DNA from: Candidatus Bathyarchaeota archaeon
GTDB taxonomy: Archaea; Thermoproteota; Bathyarchaeia; 40CM-2-53-6
Length of the DNA stretch: 12,363 nt
NCBI GenBank assembly: GCA_005883695.1
Contig: VBBV01000034.1
Coordinates: 1-12,363 of the forward strand
Direction: 5' to 3'
The position numbers were made by a program, and so were the translations under genes. Below the pieces are notes generated by a model, which saw only the letters and a program-made list of their open reading frames with translations, ran no database searches and was not told the DNA's origin. Below are positions 6,552 to 12,341 of this stretch, piece by piece (within the stretch, counting starts at the first letter, position 1; every line of letters starts with the position of its first letter).

Positions 6552-6959
6552 CTACGACTCAGATTGTATTTCTTGCTTTGTCTTGTTGGCCTTGTCTGTT
6601 AAGATGTCTATCGCGTCTTCCAACCTCTTGCATTTCTCCTTCTCTGAGAAAAGTGCTGCCAGTAGCTCGTTGATCTTGCCGAGCGCGTAATCCATGCTGC
6701 GGTTGATCTGTCCCAGCGGGACATAGTCCAGGCGGCGTGGCATAGTGGCGAATAATTGTCGTTGGGCCGCGTTGATCTCGCTCATCTTGGCGGAATCGGT
6801 GGCGCCGAGCCAAGTCACTTCTCGCGCAGTCTTCAAACTCTCATACAACTGGTTCTGCAAGTCGATGTACGCGTTCCAGTAGACAAGCCAGGAATCGTTG
6901 AACTCGTCAAACGTCTGTTCTATCCGCTTACTCTTCTCCGCGTCCGAACTAGCTGTCAA
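6552..6959 (-). CDS. Helical hypothetical protein, 135 aa
   Basis: The protein is almost entirely alpha-helical in appearance, soluble and charged at both ends. Residues 10-48 form one helix with aromatic positions (FNDSWLVYWNAYIDLQNQLYE). A middle segment (LFATMPRRLDYVPLGQINRSM) breaks it, and residues about 93-133 form a heptad-like helix ending in a Lys/Glu-rich tail. That layout (Trp/Tyr-rich helix, loop, coiled coil) is reminiscent of phasin-type or PHA-synthase-accessory proteins, but I would not assign that without a profile search. The start is TTG; the minus strand has a CATTTACC block roughly 30 bases upstream that could be its TATA box. It is divergent from the 53-residue four-cysteine gene. 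Confidence 0.7.
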   Translation of the reverse strand: MTASSDAEKSKRIEQTFDEFNDSWLVYWNAYIDLQNQLYESLKTAREVTWLGATDSAKMSEINAAQRQLFATMPRRLDYVPLGQINRSMDYALGKINELLAALFSEKEKCKRLEDAIDILTDKANKTKQEIQSES

Positions 6960-7018
6960 TGCTAACTGTTGAAAGAGACCGCGCCCGGTAAATGTGTTGC
7001 GGGGTCAGGTAGCGACTG

Positions 7019-7024
7019 TTTATC
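7019..7024 (+). promoter_or_regulatory. Candidate TATA element for the four-cysteine small protein
   Basis: TTTATC is centred about 38 bases before the GTG at 7060. That would allow a leader of about 12 bases containing GGTAAT, which differs by one base from the archaeal ribosome-binding sequence GGTGAT. Confidence 0.3.
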
Positions 7025-7059
7025 AGTAGCGATGCTTAACCCAGCCTCTGGTAATCTTA

Positions 7060-7221
7060 GTGGAACATGTCTGCGATAGATGCGGCGGTCAGTTCGAATC
7101 CAGCGAACTCAACACTCAGGACAAGCAGATCCTTGACTCGTCCGGCAAATGGATGAGAGAGCGAACCTATAGATGCTATGATTGCGAGAAAGAAGCCCTA
7201 CTAGGACAGGGTGCACCCTAG
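7060..7221 (+). CDS. Small four-cysteine (zinc-binding) protein, 53 aa
   Basis: The reading frame is GTG-started and too short for usual length cutoffs. It contains two CxxC pairs, Cys5/Cys8 (VCDRCGGQF) and Cys39/Cys42 (YRCYDCEKEAL), separated by 30 residues that carry a charged, helix-capable segment. This spacing suits a small treble-clef or ribbon zinc-binding fold. Support for the gene comes from the paired cysteines, a near-consensus ribosome-binding sequence (GGTAAT) 4 bases before GTG, and a TATA-like element upstream. The frame is open back to a TAG at 7027 with no better start. It is divergent from the 135-residue gene and converges on the 58-residue gene, whose stop lies 35 bases away. 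The function is unknown; nucleic-acid or protein binding would be usual for such proteins. Confidence 0.62.
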   Translation: MEHVCDRCGGQFESSELNTQDKQILDSSGKWMRERTYRCYDCEKEALLGQGAP

Positions 7222-7256
7222 AAAATACTGGAGCAGATTCGGGCTTGTTATCGAGC

Positions 7257-7433
7257 CTATTTCTTCTTTGGAGCCGCGGACTCGACCTTACCATGGACCC
7301 TTACAGTGCCGACTCGCAGAGATGAAGTTGCGAGTTCCATGGTGACGTCGAAATTGAAAGCATAGTCTTTCTCAGCCATTTTCTCTAGGACTTCTGCTAG
7401 CGAGGACGGCGAGGATTCATTCTTCTGGGGCAT
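7257..7433 (-). CDS. Small hypothetical protein, 58 aa
   Basis: This ATG-started frame of 58 residues falls just under common length cutoffs. The sequence is protein-like. It has a Ser-rich N-terminus, an amphipathic helix (LAEVLEKMAEKDYAF), then alternating beta-strand patterns (FNFDVTMELATSSLRVGTVRVHGKVE), and it ends in PKKK. A good TATA-like element lies about 34 bases upstream, leaving a leader of under 10 bases, typical of archaea. No family is recognised. It lies 235 bases downstream of the GHKL ATPase gene on the same strand but appears to have its own promoter. Confidence 0.6.
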   Translation of the reverse strand: MPQKNESSPSSLAEVLEKMAEKDYAFNFDVTMELATSSLRVGTVRVHGKVESAAPKKK

Positions 7434-7463
7434 GATGATCGAGTTTTGCTATTCATGTCTGGA

Positions 7464-7471
7464 GTATAAAG
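7464..7471 (-). promoter_or_regulatory. Candidate TATA box for the 58-aa gene
   Basis: On the minus strand the sequence is CTTTATAC, a close match to archaeal TATA boxes. It is centred about 34 bases before the ATG at 7433. The predicted transcript start is near 7442. Confidence 0.45.
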
Positions 7472-7668
7472 TTCTATGGCACGTCAATCGGGATCGAGTG
7501 ATTACTAGTTTTGCGCGATTAGCTGAGCTTGTTCAGTTTGAAACATACAAGTACGGTCCAAAATTACGATGAAGACGAGGCGCCTAATGCTGAACAGCCC
7601 TTCTATGAATCAGAAGAACACCACCCAATAACTGGATAGCAAGTCTTGGAGTACCTGTGAGGGTTTTC

Positions 7669-9246
7669 TCAGGCCAACGCGTCGTTGTACAGCGCGTCCA
7701 GCACCGAGTAGGCTTCCTCGGGGGTGGAAGGATTCGCCGGCAGAATATCCTCTGCGATCGACCGTTCAAGAATCTGGCGAATGCAATACCGGAGCTTTGT
7801 CGGAGTCATGCTCGCTTCGACGTTCCACATGGGATGATCCATGTTGACAAAGACGGTTCGGACACCGTTCCTGTCTGTCTCAACATATGCTTGTCCGCGG
7901 TCTCCGCCGTGGGCAATATCGAAGGCAAGGATCTGGTCTTTCAGATGTATGACACTACGGGTTGCGTCTCGAGGATATTTCTTAGACTTTCGCCCTTTTC
8001 CGTGTCCCGACCCGTTCTCCGTCTTCACCACGGGGTGGGTTGTTTGACTAGTTCTTGGCGATGTTTTCGCTTTGATCATTGTTTTCGAGAGTATCTCGAT
8101 GTTTCGCCGGATACTACGCCGCAATCTCTCCGCAATCTCCCGGTTAAGATATTGTATACTGCGGAGTTCTCTGCGGCTGGCGGTCTGTCTGAGAAACTTG
8201 TAGACCCGGTTCCGGACGAAGCCCCGCATAGCTCTTTCGAACACTCTCCACTGTCCACTGTCTCGCTCGAATTCGTTACCTCCGGGCAATCGACGGAGAA
8301 AGTCGGCGTTGACCCATCCCTGTATCCGGCTGAGCCCGTGTATACGGTATTGGTCGAGTCCGAAGAACTGGTGTTGTAGACAGGTGATATGTTTCTGCTG
8401 GACGCTCATGCCTGCTTCGGAGATTCCAGCGCGTGTTTTCGAGATGGGAAGGATCAAGACTTCGCCAGTGATCTTCCCGTACTCTGTGGCAATATTGACG
8501 GGTAGAAGAGTTGCGCCACGGAGTTCTTCCGGCTTTACAGCTTCCCCGTTGACGAAGACTTCGAACGGCCCGTATCCCCGCAATGCAAGGACGTTCGCTC
8601 TTGCCAGTAAGGCTCTGCGGACATCTCCAGGATCAGTCTTCTTCGTCAAAGATCTAATCCTGATTCTCAAACCATCATGATCCAACGGTGCCTGAATCAC
8701 CCTCAAGGGTCTCCAGGTGGACTGGTCTGTTGGAGCCCAATGACGATCGATTAGGTTCTCTGTAAGCATGATGGTCCGGTCGAAGCGTCCCTTGTGAACC
8801 TGAAGCTCCAGCTCACGACCTAGAGTTAACCAGGCGAGGCTTCCCATCCCATAGGATTCACGTATCGGGCGCTTGTATTTCGGCGAGAAACCCTCGCCCG
8901 TTGTTTTTCCTTTCGTGAGAAATTCGCGTAGGCCGTCGAGGTCCATTCCGTGGCCCCATTCCTCGTACTCGATCTGAGAGCCCGATTCTGAGATCTTGAT
9001 CTCGACCCTTGTCGCTTCGCCCCACATCCATGAGTTGACGACTAGCTCCACGAAGAATTGTGTCGCGTCTGAGTATTGTCGTCCCAGAGTCTTGATGATA
9101 CTCTTGTGTGTAGAGACCCGTAGATCCTCGTCGACTATGGAGTGTACTGCTCTCGCTGAATGCTGTGGTCGTCTTGTTGCCAAGGGTCTTGGTTTGTCGT
9201 ATGGAAAGTCGGCCGGATAATGGACTAGTGTAACCGGTCTCAACAA
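7669..9246 (-). CDS. GHKL (HSP90/MORC-like) ATP-binding protein
   Basis: The protein belongs to the GHKL ATPase superfamily (gyrase B, HSP90, histidine kinase, MutL), closest in layout to MORC-like or HATPase_c_3 proteins. Visible motifs: ExxxN in FVELVVNSW, with likely catalytic Glu67 and magnesium-binding Asn71; then EWGHGM at 96-101, where the usual DxGxG aspartate is Glu96; then the ATP-lid segment FLTKGKTTGEG and the glycine box ESYGMGSLAWLTLG at 130-143. A second alpha/beta region follows (about 190-300). Residues about 340-390 are very basic and helical, and 392-431 form a basic low-complexity linker. The C-terminal domain carries VFVNMDHPMW near 465-474, a pattern I associate with this group. 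The start is TTG. The coiled-coil gene ends 29 bases upstream, so the pair is very likely co-transcribed. An ATP-driven conformational clamp on nucleic acid or protein is the family expectation; the target is unknown. Confidence 0.83.
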   Translation of the reverse strand: MLRPVTLVHYPADFPYDKPRPLATRRPQHSARAVHSIVDEDLRVSTHKSIIKTLGRQYSDATQFFVELVVNSWMWGEATRVEIKISESGSQIEYEEWGHGMDLDGLREFLTKGKTTGEGFSPKYKRPIRESYGMGSLAWLTLGRELELQVHKGRFDRTIMLTENLIDRHWAPTDQSTWRPLRVIQAPLDHDGLRIRIRSLTKKTDPGDVRRALLARANVLALRGYGPFEVFVNGEAVKPEELRGATLLPVNIATEYGKITGEVLILPISKTRAGISEAGMSVQQKHITCLQHQFFGLDQYRIHGLSRIQGWVNADFLRRLPGGNEFERDSGQWRVFERAMRGFVRNRVYKFLRQTASRRELRSIQYLNREIAERLRRSIRRNIEILSKTMIKAKTSPRTSQTTHPVVKTENGSGHGKGRKSKKYPRDATRSVIHLKDQILAFDIAHGGDRGQAYVETDRNGVRTVFVNMDHPMWNVEASMTPTKLRYCIRQILERSIAEDILPANPSTPEEAYSVLDALYNDALA

Positions 9247-9275
9247 AGAACGGGAAATAATCGATTGGCTTCTAG

Positions 9276-9830
9276 CTAGCGTGACCCGGTTTTCCGGGTA
9301 ACTTCTTTCGCAGGCTCCGGCGTTTCTGGGAAGAGGTCTTTAGGCATGCCTGATAGAACATCGGATAGCGAATCTCGGCCCATTTGTCCTTGGTTTCCGG
9401 CCTGGAAGGGGCGGACTCTATTGAACAGGTCATCGATCTTGTTCGCCATCTTCATTTTTTCGTTGATCCTCGCGTCAAGCTCTTGGCCGTCCGCTTCCAG
9501 CTGCTGTACTCTAGGCGCGAGTCCTTCTATTCCCTTTGAGACTTCGAGCATTCCGTTGACGGTGGCGAGTGACGATCTTAGACTCGTAATCTCCTTTTGC
9601 ATTGCTTCCCGGTAGCTGCGGAGTCTGTCTAGTATGGGCTGGTAGAGACGTAGAAAGTCGACCATGAGACTCTCGAACTGTCGAATAGCTAGGGTGAATT
9701 TTTCCTCTCTTTTCTTCTCCGCAAACTGTTTCGCTGTACCCAAGAGCTTCTCGCGGAGAGCAACTCTTTCGATGACATCGTCCAATACTTCTCGTACATT
9801 GTACGACTCGTCAAACACGGTCTCGCGCAT
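9276..9830 (-). CDS. Coiled-coil protein upstream of the GHKL ATPase
   Basis: The 184-residue protein is mainly helical. Residues 10-55 form a charged helix (VREVLDDVIERVALREKLL). Residues about 58-140 are heptad-patterned and likely coiled coil (FLRLYQPILDRLRSYREAM, then ITSLRSSLATVNGML, then LAPRVQQLEADGQELDARINEKM). The last 40 residues are Gly/Pro-rich with a short hydrophobic motif (SLSDVLSGMPKDLFPE) that could dock a partner. There are no cysteines, no membrane segment and no recognised family. The start is ATG with a TATA-like block about 36 bases upstream, so this is the promoter-proximal gene of a two-gene unit with the ATPase. The pairing suggests a structural or targeting subunit, as seen for other ATPases with helical partners; that is an inference from context. 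Confidence 0.78.
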   Translation of the reverse strand: MRETVFDESYNVREVLDDVIERVALREKLLGTAKQFAEKKREEKFTLAIRQFESLMVDFLRLYQPILDRLRSYREAMQKEITSLRSSLATVNGMLEVSKGIEGLAPRVQQLEADGQELDARINEKMKMANKIDDLFNRVRPFQAGNQGQMGRDSLSDVLSGMPKDLFPETPEPAKEVTRKTGSR

Positions 9831-9860
9831 TAGCGGTCAATATTCCGCACAAAGAGCCTA

Positions 9861-9870
9861 AGCATTAAGA
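9861..9870 (-). promoter_or_regulatory. Candidate TATA element for the coiled-coil/ATPase unit
   Basis: On the minus strand the sequence is TCTTAATGCT, centred about 36 bases before the ATG at 9830. It would give a leader of about 10 bases. The match to a TATA consensus is weak. Confidence 0.28.
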
Positions 9871-9920
9871 GACCCGTCACTCATTACGGCAAAATACGGT
9901 ACCGGATAAGGGTAGGAGAC

Positions 9921-10988
9921 CTATCTAGAATCTAGAAGCCATTCTAGCCATTCACCGTGTGCTTGGCTTTTTGCCAGTATTTTCTCGGTCTTGGCTCCTC
10001 TGTTGAACGTTGCGAGGATGAGGAGAGGGGTTTCGGAGCTTTTTGCCCATTCCAAGCTAACTTGAAACAGGTCTCTCTTCTCGGACACTTTGGCTAGGAG
10101 TGACTCCAGTCCTTCTCTTGGCTTTCCACTTGCAAGGGAGAGAGTGAATGAGTGAAAGACGCACAGCTGAAAGTCGCTTCGGATACGATCGACGAGGCTG
10201 GACAGAAGCTCTAAGGCATCTCCGCGAATGATTTGCGGAGGGTCTTGTCTTGCCATTTCGATGGCGAGCCCGAGTTGATTGGCTCTTTTCCGCTGCTCAG
10301 GCCATACCAAAGCTCGAAGCCATTGAACATTCTCGGGGTCGTTCAAGTCAAGGGGGTTTAGGTCTACTCCAAGGCGTGAAGCGATTTCCGGAAACCGATT
10401 GGGAACTGGAGGTCGCTTTTCTCCCCGCAGTTGACACTCAATTTGTACTGGTGAGTTCGGGGGTCCACACTGCAAGTTTTCGTCATACCGGTAGTGGTAG
10501 CGGTCCCAAAGTAGCGTCAAACCTGCACTTGAGCCAATCTCGATCTGAGCCAGTGGCCGATTTTCGACTTGACGGGCTACAAGTTCGAAGGCTGGAATCA
10601 AGGCTGCGCAGCGTCCCACCTCGTTCGTCTGGACAGAGTGGGTCGTGATGATCTCGACTATCTCGTTTTTGCGTTCGAGGACGAAGCTACGAAAATATGG
10701 ATAGACATAGTCGTAGTGCTGCGAGGCATTATTGAGACTGGGGTAGAACGCGGCAAGTTGATGACGTTCGCCCTTGAGCAAGAGAAAGTGAACCGCCGCG
10801 AAGAACAGGTTTGGCAACGCGTTTTTCTTCCAAGCCGGAGCGGCCACCTCAAGAAGTTCTGGGTCTTCGGCGACCCTCATCGCGAGGCTTACGTAAAGCG
10901 GGGAGCGACCTGGATAGATCGTGTCTGCGTAGTAACGGAAGCTCTCCGCTGCTCTATCGATTGGTGATGGCGAAGAGTTTGGGTCCAT
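9921..10988 (-). CDS. DUF2332 family protein (possible SAM-dependent methyltransferase-like fold)
   Basis: This is recognised as DUF2332 from the paired signatures TNEVGRCAALIPAFELVA at residues 121-138 and AQIEIGSSAGLTLLWDRYHYRY at 147-168. The N-terminus (residues 8-110) is helical, with SPLYVSLAMRVAEDPELL and the aromatic-rich NASQHYDYVYPYFRSF. The glycine-rich IEIGSSAGL followed later by IIRGDALELL resembles motif I and a downstream acidic motif of class I methyltransferases, so a Rossmann-like SAM-binding fold is plausible but unproven. At 355 residues it seems full-length. The ATG is preceded by GAGGT, a ribosome-site-like sequence with a short 3-base spacer. The ACT-domain gene ends 32 bases upstream, so co-transcription is likely. 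I know this family mainly from bacteria (Actinobacteria, Proteobacteria), so lateral acquisition is possible. Confidence 0.82.
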   Translation of the reverse strand: MDPNSSPSPIDRAAESFRYYADTIYPGRSPLYVSLAMRVAEDPELLEVAAPAWKKNALPNLFFAAVHFLLLKGERHQLAAFYPSLNNASQHYDYVYPYFRSFVLERKNEIVEIITTHSVQTNEVGRCAALIPAFELVARQVENRPLAQIEIGSSAGLTLLWDRYHYRYDENLQCGPPNSPVQIECQLRGEKRPPVPNRFPEIASRLGVDLNPLDLNDPENVQWLRALVWPEQRKRANQLGLAIEMARQDPPQIIRGDALELLSSLVDRIRSDFQLCVFHSFTLSLASGKPREGLESLLAKVSEKRDLFQVSLEWAKSSETPLLILATFNRGAKTEKILAKSQAHGEWLEWLLDSR

Positions 10989-11020
10989 AGGACCTCGGGT
11001 TGAGGTGTCCTTGGGGATTA

Positions 11021-11740
11021 TCAGGATTTCTGGCGGCTATCTTCCGATTGGAGTTCTTTCTGGGCGACTTCTCGTCGCAACGCGTCGTAGGCTGCGTGGC
11101 CGTCGGGTTCGTTGACGACTATTATGATGTCTCCATGGCCGAGGAAGGCATCGATGATGTTGACTCCGTTCCGGTAGAGCAGCTCCGTGATGTAAGACGC
11201 TATTCCTGGCGTGTCCCAGGCGTTGGTAGGCAGGTAAAGTGAGAGCTTGGCCACGTTCGGTTGTACAGTGACGATATTGAGGTGGCGCAGTTTCTTCTTC
11301 ATCAGCTCGTAATCCTCTGTTGGTAGTATAATCTTGATAGAATTCGCTAGCGGGAATATGTGCGGAAACTCTCCTAGTCCTGCTGACATTTCTGAGAGTT
11401 CGTTTAGTATCTTGGGAAACTCTGCGCGGGGAGCTTTTACAGTTACATCTGCTATTCCGTTCGAGAGCGAGATTCTGGTGTTCTCTAGTGCCCTTACTGG
11501 GTCCAAGGATTTCAGTTCCTCTAATGTATCCGAGAATCTCTTGATTGCTACCACTAGAGTATTGATGGTAGGTTTTCGGCCTGTCAGTTGTTCGACGTGT
11601 GGCTGAATTAGTTCGGCGACCGAGTGGAAGTTTGTCAGCTTCATCTTGAGGCATTGGTAGATGGGATAGTTCTTGGTGAGGATCTCTCGTACGGCTTCAG
11701 GGACTGTCACATTTTTCGGGGTGAGGGCTGGCAATCTCAA
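11021..11740 (-). CDS. ACT-domain protein with N-terminal helical (HTH-like) region
   Basis: Residues about 12-75 are helical and could form a winged-helix-like region (VREILTKNYPIYQCLKM, then VAELIQPHVEQLTGRKPTINTLVVAIKRF). Residues about 88-160 are an alpha/beta segment that may be a divergent ACT-like unit. Residues about 163-225 are a good ACT domain: AKLSLYLPTNAWDTPGIASYITELLYRNGVNIIDAFLGHGDIIIVV, with the typical Pro-Gly after the first strand and NGVNIID. ACT domains bind small molecules, usually amino acids, and control enzymes or regulators. The combination suggests a ligand-responsive regulator, possibly DNA-binding; no enzyme domain is present. The TTG start is 61 bases from the divergent tandem RAM gene. 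DUF2332 follows 32 bases downstream. Confidence 0.82.
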   Translation of the reverse strand: MRLPALTPKNVTVPEAVREILTKNYPIYQCLKMKLTNFHSVAELIQPHVEQLTGRKPTINTLVVAIKRFSDTLEELKSLDPVRALENTRISLSNGIADVTVKAPRAEFPKILNELSEMSAGLGEFPHIFPLANSIKIILPTEDYELMKKKLRHLNIVTVQPNVAKLSLYLPTNAWDTPGIASYITELLYRNGVNIIDAFLGHGDIIIVVNEPDGHAAYDALRREVAQKELQSEDSRQKS

Positions 11741-11782
11741 TCGCTTCTGCTACTGTAATACCTGCGGTTCCGAGTTAAAAGG

Positions 11783-11790
11783 TTTATATA
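11783..11790 (+). promoter_or_regulatory. TATA box (tandem RAM gene; possibly also divergent ACT gene)
   Basis: TTTATATA, preceded by the purine-rich GTTAAAAGG expected of a TFB-recognition element, is the best archaeal promoter in the window. Initiation would be near 11812-11814, about 10-20 bases before ATG 11823/11832. This argues against the upstream GTG at 11802. Read on the other strand it is TATATAAA, and initiation near 11760 would suit the ACT gene start at 11740. Confidence 0.65.
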
Positions 11791-11793
11791 CAA

Positions 11794-11809
11794 AGTAATA
11801 CGTGTTACT
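11794..11809. promoter_or_regulatory. Candidate operator: 16-base inverted repeat
   Basis: AGTAATACGTGTTACT is a palindrome with a single mismatched pair (half-sites AGTAATAC and GTGTTACT). It sits between the TATA box and the predicted transcription start, where a bound protein would block polymerase. GTAATAC also occurs at 11755-11761, 40 bases away in direct orientation, close to four helical turns. The binding protein is unknown; an Lrp-type or ACT-linked regulator is conceivable. Confidence 0.4.
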
Positions 11810-11822
11810 CAATTGCAATAAG

Positions 11823-12341
11823 ATGATATCTATGCAAAACACAAACTATCCCGCCTACGTCTTCGCAACCGTCAATCACGGCATGACGAAGAACGTGGTC
11901 GAGGAGCTAAAGAACAACCCGAACATCGACCTCATCGCACCAGTCACCGGACGCTTCGACCTAGCACTACGACTAAAGCAGAACACCCCAGAACAAATCG
12001 TACAACTCGTCAGCCAGATCCGCAAAGTACAAGGCATCCAGACTACCCAGACACTCTTCGGTTTCAACGGCATCAACGGCGCCCACTTCCAGAACCAGAT
12101 GCCACTCGGCATCAGCCTCTTCAACGTCACCAGCCCAACCGAGACATTCGTCAACCAGCTCAAGACCTTCCCAGGCCTCATCGAGGCATGGACAACTCCA
12201 GGCCAGTTCGACATCGTAGCACTCTGGCAGGCAAGGACCTCTGACGAGATCGTCAAGTCCTCCTTCGAGAAGTTCTCCACTCTACACGGAATCACTCGCA
12301 GCGAGACACTACTCGCTCCCACGCCACTCTTCAAACAGTAA
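11823..12341 (+). CDS. Tandem Lrp/AsnC-type ligand-binding (RAM) domain protein without DNA-binding domain
   Basis: The protein consists of two homologous halves. Residues 9-81 run from YVFATVNHGMTKNVVEELK to QGIQTTQTLFGF, with GRFDLALRL at 43-51. Residues 95-165 run from LGISLFNVTSPTETFVNQLK to HGITRSETLLAP, with GQFDIVALW at 127-135. Both keep the beta-alpha-beta-beta-alpha-beta pattern of the RAM domain of Lrp/AsnC regulators, including the GxFD turn and the GI-xx-(T/S)-x-TL closing strand. No helix-turn-helix precedes them. RAM domains bind amino acids and assemble into oligomers, so this is probably a metabolite sensor or modulator. The frame opens at GTG 11802, but the TATA box position makes ATG 11823 or 11832 more likely; GATGAT before 11832 resembles a ribosome site. 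Codons are strikingly C-ending (nearly all AAC, ATC and TTC), suggesting high expression. Confidence 0.85.
   Translation: MISMQNTNYPAYVFATVNHGMTKNVVEELKNNPNIDLIAPVTGRFDLALRLKQNTPEQIVQLVSQIRKVQGIQTTQTLFGFNGINGAHFQNQMPLGISLFNVTSPTETFVNQLKTFPGLIEAWTTPGQFDIVALWQARTSDEIVKSSFEKFSTLHGITRSETLLAPTPLFKQ

Noticed and set aside
6977..7006. Imperfect inverted repeat GACCGCGC ... GCGGGGTC between the 135-aa and 53-aa genes.
   Set aside because: The arms contain a mismatch and the 14-base loop is unremarkable; a G/C-rich 8-base match of this kind is expected by chance.
7090..7105. TTCGAATCC resembling a tRNA T-loop.
   Set aside because: No acceptor, D or anticodon stem can be drawn around it, and it lies inside the 53-residue four-cysteine reading frame.
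7432..7572. 46-residue plus-strand frame starting ATGATGATC, with a CYSC motif.
   Set aside because: It covers the start codon and the good TATA element of the minus-strand 58-residue gene, has only one cysteine pair, and no promoter or ribosome site of its own was seen.
7657..8379. 240-residue plus-strand open frame opposite the GHKL ATPase.
   Set aside because: It lies wholly within the ATPase gene on the other strand, which shows clear family motifs; the plus-strand translation is Ser/Arg/Cys-rich with no recognisable pattern.
9920..9935. Repeated TCTAGA units at the end of the DUF2332 gene.
   Set aside because: Only two adjacent short copies, overlapping the stop codon, with no further structure to suggest an attachment site or element end.
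11802..11822. GTG at 11802 as start of the tandem RAM gene.
   Set aside because: It lies about 15 bases after the TATA centre, before the expected transcript start, and within the inverted repeat; ATG 11823 or 11832 fits better.
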